Part shown: piece after piece, positions 27,401 to 34,000 of the stretch
Layout of the letters: each line of letters starts with the position of its first letter
How positions within the stretch are numbered: the first letter of the stretch is position 1
Assembly: GCA_949316235.1 (NCBI GenBank)
Contig: OX438758.1
Span: 20,300,694 to 20,364,693, forward strand
Source: Oegoconia quadripuncta
Lineage: Eukaryota > Arthropoda > Insecta > Lepidoptera > Autostichidae
Reading direction: 5' to 3'
Length of the DNA stretch: 64,000 nt
Translations under genes and position numbers: made by a program
The notes under the pieces: model-generated
The model's input: the letters and a program-made list of their open reading frames with translations, nothing else
Told to the model about the DNA's origin: nothing
Databases searched by the model: none

Positions 27401-30293
27401 ATAAAAAATTGCAAGAAATTTGAACGGACCTCTTGGCTGTAATCTGAATACTATCGATTTAATAAACGAAAAACAAGATGGGCTCATCTCTAAATTTACT
27501 TTCGTGTGTAGAATGTGCAATTTAAAGTTTCATATAGAAAATGATTATCCGGAGGATGATTACTTAGATGTCAATAGTTGTGCCATAGCAGGCATAATAT
27601 CTATTGGTGGTGGTCATTCACATTTGAAAGAGTTTTCTACGGCAATAAATCTACCTCTTATTTCAAATAAAAAATACCAAACCCAACATGACGTTCTGTC
27701 CAGAAATTGGCAAAGGGTTGCTCAAGAAACTATGAAGAAAGCAGGGGAAAAAGAAAGAAATTTTGCGATAGCAGAAGGAAGCCTTAGGAAAAACGGTATA
27801 CCGATAATTGATGTGATTGCTGATGGATACCGAATGGATGGAACCGAAACTGAAAGGGTACTACGGCTTGAAAAAAATGCCTCACGGAACGCAATTTCGC
27901 GTTCCCAGGAGACGCCCGAAGCTCGCCGAGTACGTCTAGTAGCTATGAAAGATTACGTTAAATCACGTATTCGCCAGGAAACTCCAGAACAGAACGAGCA
28001 TAGACTCGGTTTTATACACGATCGGCTTGCCGAGGAGTCCGCTGAGCAGCGTGAGCGCAGGCACGGCCTTATAATCACGTAAATCGGCCTAAAAATGTCG
28101 GACTAATCGATGTACATACATAAAGATTACAGAACCTCCTCCTTTTTTGAAGTCGGTTAAAAAAAGTTATTAGTATTTATCCGTGGTTGCTAATCTCCAT
28201 GATAATTTTTGTGCGATGGCGAACCTTCTCGCTCCTACAGGTTAGGTGGGCACTTGGGGTATACCAGCTCGACCTGATGATCTTCGATTTGTCATATTTA
28301 TTGATGATAATCACACCGACGTAAATCGGCTTAAAAATCTCGGATTAATCGATGTACATACATAAATAATACAGAACCTCCTCCTTTTTTGAAGTCGGTT
28401 AAAAAAAGTTATTAGTATTATCCGTGGTTGCTAATCTCCATGATAATTTTTGTGCGATGGCGAACCTTCTCGCTCCTACAGGTTAGGTGGGCACTTGGGG
28501 TATACCAGCTCGACCTGATGATCTTCGATTTGTCATATTTATTGTTGATAATCACACCGACGTAAATCGGCTTAAAAATCTCGGACTAATCGATGTACAT
28601 ACATAAATAATACAGAACCTCCTCCTTTTTTGAAGTCGGTTAAAAAAAGTTATTAGTATTATCCGTGGTTGCTAATCTCCATGATAATTTTTGTGCGATG
28701 GCGACCTTCTCGCTCCTACAGGTTAAATGGGCAGTTCGGGTGTACCAGCTCGACCTGATGATCTTCGATTTGTCATATTTATTGCTGATAATCACACCGA
28801 TCTAGTCTACACTTTTTCCATACAAACCCAAACTGTATCTACTTAGTTTCCCTGTGTAAAAACTACGCAATCGTCTAAATATGTAATGCCATTCTGATAT
28901 TTACCATGATTACACAAAAACTACTGGACCGATTGCGCTGAAATTACAATGGGACCAACTCGACGGTATCCCCTTTCATTTACAAAAAGAACCATGTGAA
29001 TCAACCGCCAAGTCTCGGAGATATCGGTGTACATACTCCTTTTTTGAAGTCGTTTAAAAATAACACTTTTTATTTATTTATTTCGCCGTGTCTGAAACAT
29101 TCTGGTCCCAAACTTATTTTTGAAAACATTCTATGAATACCTATACATTTATATTTCAATAAATCATCCTTGTTATATTATTAATTTGTGTTGTTTTTTA
29201 TTTCGCGAACAGCGCCACCTGTTGCATTTAGGAGAGCTCTAACTCAAAGTTCAGTTCGCAAGAAGGTTTCCCGTAAGGTCGACTCGTCTGACGGTACGCA
29301 TATTGACCGTGTCGCAGACGCAGCGCTGCTTTATCGAACATTAAGTGGGCGTATCCATTGCTCAAGGTCATTGGCTCTATTCAGCGCCTTAAAGATAGAA
29401 GTATCACTTGTGATATAGAAAATCTAATTCAAGAGCATGTTCCATTAGTACAATATATGGCCCATATAATATGGGTCACTAATTTGAGATATGTTCTTAT
29501 TCAAGATGTGTCACTAATCCAAGAGAATGTGTCACAAATTTATGATATAGGTACTTAGGTCACTAGTTCAAGATAATGTATCACTTGTTCAAGGTGTCAC
29601 CATAGTTCAAGAGCTAGTTTAGTTAATAGTTTTTTTAGGATTTGTATTTTTCATTCAACAGCTGTCACTAGTGCTATAGAGTGTGTCACTGGTTCAAGAG
29701 CATGTATTTGTCATAGGTCAAGAATTTGAAATTAATTTGTCAAAATTCACCAAGGAAACCAACAAAGGTGCAGGCATTGTTGGTCTTTGGTCTATAATTT
29801 AATAAACGGTAGGTGTTCCACAACATCACAGATACAACACCATTTTAATGAGATCTAACAAAGTAATGTACAAAGGCGTAAATTTGCAATGAGACGCAGC
29901 GCGGCACCTCCCACGTCCCGCCAAGTGAATCACGGTCAGACCCTGGCTCTATGGCAGTCTGCTGCCGAACAACAGGGTGGTTGGCCGAAACTGTCAAGTA
30001 AACATCAAGAGTCGATGGATGATAAGTGATAACACCAGCGACTGAAATAAATCGCGATAATAGAGTGCTCGGACAATTTTCAAACAAAACCTATTGTTCG
30101 CAATGTTTTCCAGTCAAGCAGTGGCGGTGACGACCCCACGCACCAGGTGTGCGCAGCCCTGGCGCCGCGACACAAACGAAAGTCTCACCTCCTCAAAGCC
30201 CTCGTTTCTCTCCTTCTCCGACAGCGGCCGGCACCTAACCACCACCTTCACACACTCGTTGAGCGCCGTCCGCGGCCGTGCTGACTTCTCCAT
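6437..30293 (-). CDS. Klp68D: Kinesin-2 motor subunit, KIF3B/Klp68D-like (5' part, three exons)
   Basis: Plus-end-directed microtubule motor subunit; family members form heterotrimeric kinesin-2 and drive ciliary (IFT) and axonal transport. Coding exons on the minus strand are 30189-30293 (ATG at 30293; '[12 protein letters not shown]', 35 codons), 12785-12910 ('[11 protein letters not shown]', 42 codons) and 6437-6709 (91 codons, P-loop 'GQTGTGKT' at about residues 97-104, then 'GIIPRAF'). All junctions are AG|...|GT and phase 0, and the joined 168 residues read straight through the N-terminal motor domain. 'FTYDAAYD' and 'NECV.VVVRCRP' match the Klp68D branch better than KIF3A or KIF17. Switch I/II, the coiled coil and the tail lie beyond the left edge. 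Intron 1 is about 17 kb and carries most of the transposons in the left half. The gene is divergent from VPS26C. Confidence 0.9.
6780..7190 (-). mobile_element. MITE of about 410 bp, copy 1
   Basis: This is the reverse complement of 18911-19338 over nearly its whole length. The terminal motif 'ccaatttcataggtaagga' at the right is mirrored by a decayed 'gggaaattgg' at the left. It is non-coding and AT-rich, and it sits just upstream of kinesin exon 3. The two copies differ by scattered substitutions and small indels, so they are not a recent duplication. Confidence 0.7.
7190..7470 (+). mobile_element. RTE-clade LINE 3' end
   Basis: A short plus-strand reading frame from 7201 to a stop at 7393 contains '[18 protein letters not shown]' and '[13 protein letters not shown]', which are the C-terminal motifs of RTE-type reverse transcriptases in Lepidoptera. 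It is followed by the family's 3' tail ('gatgatgatgaggcttatgt' and 'ccagtagtggacttttagag'). The RT domain itself is absent. The same family is represented by a longer fragment at 48697-50275. Confidence 0.7.
8837..8984 (-). mobile_element. MITE family A, copy 1
   Basis: It begins 'agtgcgagttttgcctcg', ends 'aaaattcacact', and has 'ccatcgcgttcgcgttaacg' inside. Relative to the copies at 15329-15513 and 46075-46251 it is inverted and has lost part of the middle. It is non-coding. Confidence 0.65.
10667..10927 (+). other. Orphan 72-codon ORF behind a TATA-like box
   Basis: The sequence 'ttataaaag' at about 10669 precedes an ATG at 10709 that opens a 72-codon ORF ending at 10927. The peptide has a hydrophobic middle ('[20 protein letters not shown]') that could span a membrane. 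No homologue is recognised, there is no supporting splice structure, and it lies inside the kinesin intron. It may well be chance. Confidence 0.15.
11476..11697 (-). mobile_element. SINE family 3 fragment
   Basis: This is the reverse complement of the body of the element at 38746-39071. Shared blocks include 'atgcataacgggttg', 'gatgttaagtgaagatgagg' and 'ggtggtagctagccaggcgg'. The tRNA-like head is missing in this copy. Confidence 0.65.
12463..12712 (+). mobile_element. SINE family 1 (tRNA-derived), near-complete
   Basis: The head has a Pol III A-box-like 'tggtgtagtggtt' and a B box 'ggttcgaatcc', followed by the family body ('tatgtttgtatgatgaatac', 'gtagtatatcaaccatctgg', 'gtggaactagatggcgc'). 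Similar copies are at 63289-63540, 35800-36044 (degraded) and 46010-46400 (interrupted). It sits about 70 bp downstream of the donor of kinesin exon 2, on the opposite strand. Confidence 0.8.
12785..12910 (-). CDS. Klp68D: Kinesin-2 motor exon 2
   Basis: This is a 42-codon exon bounded by 'gacgtcgcag' upstream and donor 'gtgagc' downstream, phase 0 on both sides. It encodes the motor segment just after 'RCRP', including '[16 protein letters not shown]', and joins 'YDEM' directly to 'VRPLVASVL' in exon 3. Confidence 0.9.
13796..14172 (+). mobile_element. SINE family 2 with LINE-derived 3' half
   Basis: A tRNA-like head (B box 'ggttcaaatcg') and the family 2 body ('gtgatgaatacgaacattta', 'gcttagtttggaactagatg', 'aagtgtccgaaatatttatt') run straight into the 3' coding end of a Jockey-like LINE. 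The LINE part ends in the peptide '[15 protein letters not shown]' and 'gctcgttcgcatgtcaggct'. The same junction recurs at 35259-35660, and the LINE part matches the element at 36448-37196. Confidence 0.7.
14236..14497 (-). mobile_element. SINE family 3, diverged copy
   Basis: It is an inverted and diverged relative of 38746-39071 and includes the tRNA-like B-box end ('gggaatcgaacccgcgttct'). Blocks such as 'gttaaatgaagatgaagtcg' and 'aacattgctgtcggggc' are shared with the other copies. Confidence 0.55.
15329..15513 (+). mobile_element. MITE family A, copy 2
   Basis: The terminal inverted repeats are 'gagtgtgagttttgtttcg' and 'gagacaaaactcacacttc'. Inside lie 'cgttcacgtttacg' and the complementary 'cgtaaacgcgaacg'. 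About 185 bp, non-coding. An apparent ORF across it is only a by-product of the inverted repeat. Confidence 0.75.
17119..17235 (-). CDS. Orphan candidate exon in kinesin intron 1
   Basis: On the minus strand this is a clean 39-codon exon: acceptor 'cctacacccttag' before 17235 and donor 'gtgtgagt' after 17119, open in phase 0 throughout, GC-rich against an AT-rich intron. The peptide includes '[16 protein letters not shown]'. I recognise no family. It lies between kinesin exons 1 and 2 on the same strand, with the same intron phase, so it could be an in-frame cassette. However, the canonical motor reads directly from exon 1 to exon 2, so it more likely belongs to a nested gene or is an alternative exon. 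Confidence 0.45.
17510..17860 (+). repeat. GC-rich dispersed repeat fragment
   Basis: It contains 'tttttcagcttcaccgggcg' and 'gcgagcgcgggagc', also found in short form at about 3395-3460. Its 'gccgaggaaggttgctgcgg' part reappears as 'gcgaggaaggtcgccccgcg' at about 61780. It is probably part of a retroelement 3' region; no intact ORF. Confidence 0.4.
18911..19338 (+). mobile_element. MITE of about 430 bp, copy 2
   Basis: It starts 'aatattaggtccccttacct' and ends 'aggtaaagacccaatatt', so the terminal inverted repeats are at least 20 bp ('cctatgaaattgg' and 'ccaatttcatagg'). It is the inverted partner of 6780-7190. Non-coding. Confidence 0.75.
19340..20990. other. Kinesin intron 1 segment without recognised features
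   Basis: Several short ORFs occur here (for example 19491-19787), but none has a recognisable motif, splice context or composition bias that I can defend. The BEL insertion at 20996 follows directly. Confidence 0.4.
20996..21170 (-). repeat. BEL element 3' LTR
   Basis: 175 bp, appears identical to 23495-23669 and directly preceded by the target duplication GTACT. In element orientation this is the downstream LTR, next to the purine-rich tract. Confidence 0.88.
21202..23478 (-). CDS. BEL/Pao Gag-protease polyprotein with in-frame Pol deletion
   Basis: The product is 758 residues, taking the ATG at 23478; the frame stays open upstream to a GTG at 23493, but that lies in the primer-binding site. 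Order of parts: N-terminal Gag region; a DUF1759-type capsid block ('[11 protein letters not shown]', '[12 protein letters not shown]'); zinc knuckles ('[14 protein letters not shown]', '[14 protein letters not shown]', '[13 protein letters not shown]'); and a retropepsin-like aspartic protease with '[13 protein letters not shown]'. After 'YEVGLLWKD' (about residue 668), where Pol should run on into reverse transcriptase, the frame jumps to '[20 protein letters not shown]', the DUF5641-type tail that normally follows integrase. RT, RNase H and the integrase core are therefore missing with no frame break. Such a protein could build particles but not copy itself. Confidence 0.88.
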   Translation of the reverse strand: MADKLRKERGIARSLFTKAANALEICMTAKEKSPETISRAGEWLKKKADDLFKVDESLKGHLLDITDESTLLSEIEQVESYEYRYFTLESECAKYLKEVNDSSSEASKAIERRKYVLPKIELKKFDGCIKNWLGFWGQFKKIDEDGSLDEEDKFQYLMQATVPGTSARQLVESFPPSGPNYKKAVMMLKSRFARDDLLIEMHIRELLKLVLNKETSSIRVLYDKLMTQLHALESLKVTKEKYASMLYPMVESTLSEDVLRAWERCRRQFGSSTTDGHETNQLAELLSFLGREVDSEERIEMAKMGFETEAGSSSTSDHLPTAACIVAGQSSSDKMKEPKACLWCTKLSHTSSECLKAREMPLQERKDMLKNKRACFKCLKEGHNAFKCKAIVRCIICNRGHHAIMCAEIINIKSTKDVANSKDQGVMLCYKNDITLLPTLLVRIKSRKGAIIVRALLDSGSQRSYITGELAKQLSLNKIGEEMLGHFVFGGSETARQVHKLYEVHVESLEDNFCLRMKVLDQAKICGHVPRIESSNEAIALLKANSVVLSDQGKEPLEISLLIGSDYLGSLITSQFININDNLVAVKTKLGWTIQGQTIGSCGPSTSTSAYFNSDLSKLWELETLGIADPIEVKTQKSIETDAMESFKSTVTVNADGRYEVGLLWKDGKRLHYILEVFPGRDGHARVAKIRTTDGVKIRPYKRLYSLEISSPPSGEVRELTSVDESAVPSSTNNHQDENVTVRTRSGRIVKVPRQFQM
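23495..23669 (-). repeat. BEL element 5' LTR
   Basis: 175 bp, appears identical to 20996-21170, followed by the target duplication GTACT. In element orientation this is the promoter-bearing upstream LTR. Confidence 0.88.
24201..24428 (+). repeat. Common lepidopteran interspersed repeat
   Basis: The sequence runs from 'attattataaacgcgaaatg' to 'gaaaccgcgggcggaaaact'. I recognise this layout (an opening 'aacgcgaa', a middle with 'ggataaa', a closing 'cgcgggc.aaa.ctagt') from abundant non-autonomous elements in Lepidoptera. A partial relative starts at about 50451. No coding capacity. Confidence 0.5.
24429..26045. other. Kinesin intron 1, AT-rich, SINE scraps
   Basis: It holds a poly-T tract joined to a SINE 3 end ('atgcataacgggttg', 24560-24598) and a SINE 2 tail in reverse ('atctagttccaaactaggca', 25249-25270). 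Nothing else is supported. Confidence 0.4.
26046..28082 (+). pseudogene. Mutator-like transposase-family gene remnant with introns
   Basis: The clearest part is the ORF 27420-28082 (TTG start in the reading; no ATG). It contains '[19 protein letters not shown]', '[18 protein letters not shown]' and '[11 protein letters not shown]', the signature of the Mutator-like (PF20700-type) domain of insect transposon proteins, followed by a charged '[10 protein letters not shown]'/'[10 protein letters not shown]' repeat tail. Upstream I can follow candidate exons at 26046-26122, 26521-26574 and 27006-27051, with good AG/GT junctions and compatible phases. However, the first and third are each put out of frame at an A-homopolymer (9 and 10 A), and stops intervene between 27320 and 27420. 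The catalytic part is absent. It lies in the kinesin intron on the opposite strand. Confidence 0.65.
28078..28800 (+). repeat. Three-copy tandem array, about 241-bp unit
   Basis: Each copy begins 'cgtaaatcggc' (28078, 28320, 28561) and includes 'cctccttttttgaagtcggt', 'atccgtggttgctaatctcc' and 'tataccagctcgacctgatg'. Copies differ by a few substitutions; the third is slightly more diverged. The array starts at the stop codon of the Mutator-like ORF and its motifs return once more, decayed, at about 29030 ('ctccttttttgaagtcgttt'). Confidence 0.85.
29395..29730 (+). repeat. Degenerate minisatellite, 'gtcact..ttcaagag' motif
   Basis: Loose copies of a roughly 25-40-bp motif centred on 'tcacta.ttcaaga..atgt' occur at least eight times (for example 'gtcactaatttgagatatgt', 'gtcactaatccaagagaatg', 'gtcactagttcaagataatg', 'gtcactggttcaagagcatg'). 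Spacing is irregular and copies are well diverged, so this is an old array. Non-coding. Confidence 0.55.
30189..30293 (-). CDS. Klp68D: Kinesin-2 motor exon 1 (start codon exon)
   Basis: The ATG at 30293 opens 35 codons: '[19 protein letters not shown]' and on through '[16 protein letters not shown]', then donor 'gtgaga'. 'VVVRCRP' is the first beta strand of the kinesin motor. The exon continues in phase 0 into 12785-12910 ('VVKVWPERG'). Confidence 0.9.
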
Positions 30294-31051
30294 CGTTCAC
30301 CTCACCCTTCTTCACGTAAATAAATACCAAAACTCAAAGTCACCGATATCGATCCATTCGGGGCGCACTCGACATCACCTGTTCCTATAGATTCCGAGAT
30401 AAACAAACTCGCTCTCGTTACTGTACAATAAATAAATAAACTAACACTAGTAAATAAGGTAACACACGATTAAATATTTAGTAAACGTAACAAAATTATA
30501 CAAAATCGTAAATTTATATAAGGGAAATTCGCATACAGCCGCTACGAACGGACATTTCTATTCAACTGACAATTATGAGTTCCCAAGGTACAATAATCAG
30601 CGCCAAACTATATTATGGAATGAAATATCACTATAGCGAAGCGCTATGTAACAGAGGAGAACAGCGATGTTGCTTTTTCCTTGATACTTTTTACATTAGC
30701 TAGAAACGTTTTACAATAAACGCGACTTGTCAATTAAGTTTGGTAATTGCAAACGGAGATAGATATCTTCTAAAAATTAATTCGAACAATATGTTAGCAG
30801 AAAAATTTGATGTTATCACTGGTTATCTTATCGATCATGCACGACGTTCATGGGTCTAGAATAATTGAAAATTATGAACCTATTCTAGTCATTATTTATA
30901 GTTTCCATGAAACCATTAACGTATAAAACAGGTACAACTAAACGTTGTTATCAACAAACTTCAGACTTCAGAGTCACAACAAAACAAATTAAAATTGATT
31001 AGTGAAAATACCACCCTTAATGGTCTAAAATTACGTGATTTCTATTTTGAA
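30294..31051. promoter_or_regulatory. Divergent promoter region, kinesin-2 / VPS26C
   Basis: The 758 bp separates the kinesin start codon (minus strand, 30293) from the VPS26C start codon (plus strand, 31052), so both promoters and 5' UTRs must fit here unless untranslated exons lie further away. No TATA box is placed convincingly for either gene. Shared regulation is an inference from the geometry only. Confidence 0.4.
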
Positions 31052-34000
31052 ATGTCGATCAGTTTGACTATCAACCTGAAAAGGGCTAGTAAAGTTTATC
31101 ATGAAGGGGTAAGCCAATTCTCTTACTTCCACAACTTAAAACAGATCGCAACATCATTTTTACTCTGCCTGTAAAAATACTATCATAATTTGTTTAAATT
31201 AGTTGCGAAGAAGATGTCTAGCTAGCTTCCTAACTATTTCGTTGATCATTTGTGCGACATTTAATTGTTCGGTTGATGATGGTACCAGGAGACGATAGCG
31301 GGCGTGGTGGTGGTGGAAAGCGGCAGCGATGTGCGGCACGAGGGGCTGACACTGCTAATGGAAGGCTCGGTCAGCCTACAGCTCAGTGCTAAGAACGTCG
31401 GCATCCTCGACGCGTTCTCCAACAATATCAAGGTGATCTTCTGTTGTATTTGTAGGTACTAGCAGACCATAACACGTGTGGTGTTAGCCCCTCTGCAGGG
31501 CACACACCAATACACTTCTTTCATTTACCATAAAATTATTCTAATCAGAAATGTAGATTCCCAACAAAATTCATTAATAGACCTAATTAAGTTGGTGGAA
31601 TGTGTCCGGAACGAGCACCAATGAAAGACACTGATGATGGAACAGAGGCTAAATAGACTAGATGGGGGAATATTCCATGAGATCCTAGCTCATCCAAAAT
31701 CTAATGCTGCCTGGAGTCTATTTGCCTTTGTGAAGTCATCTGTGTCTCGCTAGAATTAGATTTAAATAGATTAACCCAGTAAGAGGTACAATGGGACTGG
31801 CGTATACCCTTTGTTTAAAAGTCCCCAAAATCAAAATTAGAAAAAAAAAACCTAATTAAGTAGGTTCTATCAGTGGGAACCTCTAATGGGCTTTCAGTTT
31901 TTTTAGTTTAAGTGATACTTTGTTAAACAGCTGTTGGTTTTCCCAAGAAAAAAAAATAAAAATCTTTTCTCTGTACATACGGTCATATGTATGTACAGAG
32001 AAAAGATTTTTATTTTTTTTTCTTGGGAAAAGCAACAGCTGTTTAACAATGGTGTAAGCACAGATTATTGATTTCCACTTGCAACAATCCTGACATACTA
32101 CTTTTACTTTTTCCACTCTCATCAAATGCTTCATACAAGCTCGTTGGTTAGTGGTTGACCGCACCTGATCTTTCTTGAGTACGTCAGTCACTTGATGAAC
32201 GTGGATCCTTTCTTGAGTACGTCAGTCACTTGATGGACATGCATCCTTTCTTGAGTACGTCAGTCACTTGATGGACGTGCATCCTTTCTTGAGTACGTCA
32301 GTCCCTTAATGGACGTGCTCCTTTCTTGAGTACGTCAGTCACTTGATGGACATGCATCCTTTTTGGTCGAACTTTACCAACCCTTCCATTATATTGCTTT
32401 CTTGCTTGCTTCCAATATATGTATATTGCTTTCTTTAATCTGCTTTCACTCATTCGTTTTATATGCCCATACCACCTTGACATACCTCTTTCTATCGCAC
32501 TCACTTCATCATCTTGCACACCACACCTTCACACAATTCTTTAATCAATCATTCAAAGAGAAATAACTTTTTTTTTCTCTCTCCAATGTTCCAAATGTAT
32601 ATTGCAATGGTTATGCTTAATTTTCTGCTTGTACAAAGCAATGTGGTTTGTTTTATGTTGACACAGGAACTGGGTATGACAAGAATCTTGTCCACGTTGC
32701 CAAGGTTTGGTCACTATGATGTCAGATCTCTCTTTATGGATCCACAGCAGAAACAACAAAGCGAGGATGTTAGTGAAGCTAAATCTACAATTATGTAGAC
32801 CGAGGTGGTGTTACACTAAATGTTTCATTTTAGTTATAGTTTGTTATTCATGCAGAAAAAGTAGTAACATTATTGTTGCTATGATCACATATATGGCTAT
32901 GAATACACATTTATAAAATCCTGTACATAAGTAGTCAGTTGAAGGGACTGCCATACATTTGTAAAAGTCCCTGTAAAAACTTTAGATTTAAAAAAAATAG
33001 TCAGTTGGTGGATAATTTTATCATCATCCAGAGTAGGTAAACTAATGTATGTAATATACATTTAAATAATAGTGTTTTCTTTTTTAATATTAGTTTCCAA
33101 TAAATTTAGAACAAATATTATATATTTCTATTACCAATGGAATGATTCAGTATTGTGGCAGCAGTCTTTAATTTCCAATTGGAATTTTCCAGCCAATAAA
33201 TCTGGTGAACACAAGTATAGAGTTGGCACCGCCGGGCAAGATACCGGTGGGTGTGACGGCGATCCCGTTCGAGGCGCCGTTGCGAGCCCGCGCCCCCTCC
33301 GCCGGCTACCCCGTACTACTCGAGACCTACCATGGGGTCTTCGTTAACGTCATGTACTGTCTGAAGGCCACCATGCGACGCTCTTTCCTTAACAAGCCAC
33401 TCAATGCAAGCTGCCAGTTCTTTGTGCAATACCAACAGGTAATAAACAACAACAAAGATGATAATTTGCCAATAGTCTGTTAGCTGGGTCTACTTAGGAA
33501 TATGTTGCATGATTTTAACAATGCCTAATACAATCAGTTGTTAGTTGTATCAAACTTTATTGAATACTATGTATTAGCGTTTCAGCACAACAATCACTTA
33601 TTTTTCAAAGAAGTGGAGATCTCAAGAATCTTATTAGTAATGTGTGTATCCTTCTTGCTGGAAATAAACTAAACTAAACGCCTTCTAGTTAAATTATTGT
33701 TATTACCAAATTGTAGTACTACCATTATATCAACAGGTTATAAACATCCACTAATGGACAGTAACCTCTCCCTTGGAGGGATTTGCTTTGCTTTCCATGG
33801 GTGGATGACCTAATCGCCACACTGGGCAGAGAGGTTGCCGATCGCAAACCGTAGAGCTCCGGACAAATTATGATGGTCATATAGTTTTATGACACCGGTG
33901 GCTTGGTCTTATTCTATTGATTCAGTATTGCCTCGATGTTCGACAGCAAGGGCCTCCAGCACTGAAGCCCGTGCGCTGTGAGATCACTCCGAGCACCATC

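Noticed and set aside
30575..30700. Candidate VPS26C first exon beginning ATG at 30575 ('TIISAKLYYGMKYHYSE')
   Set aside because: It resembles the expected N-terminus, but no donor in the right phase joins exon 2. The ATG at 31052 with 'INLKRASKVYHEG' and donor gtaagc fits in sequence and phase.
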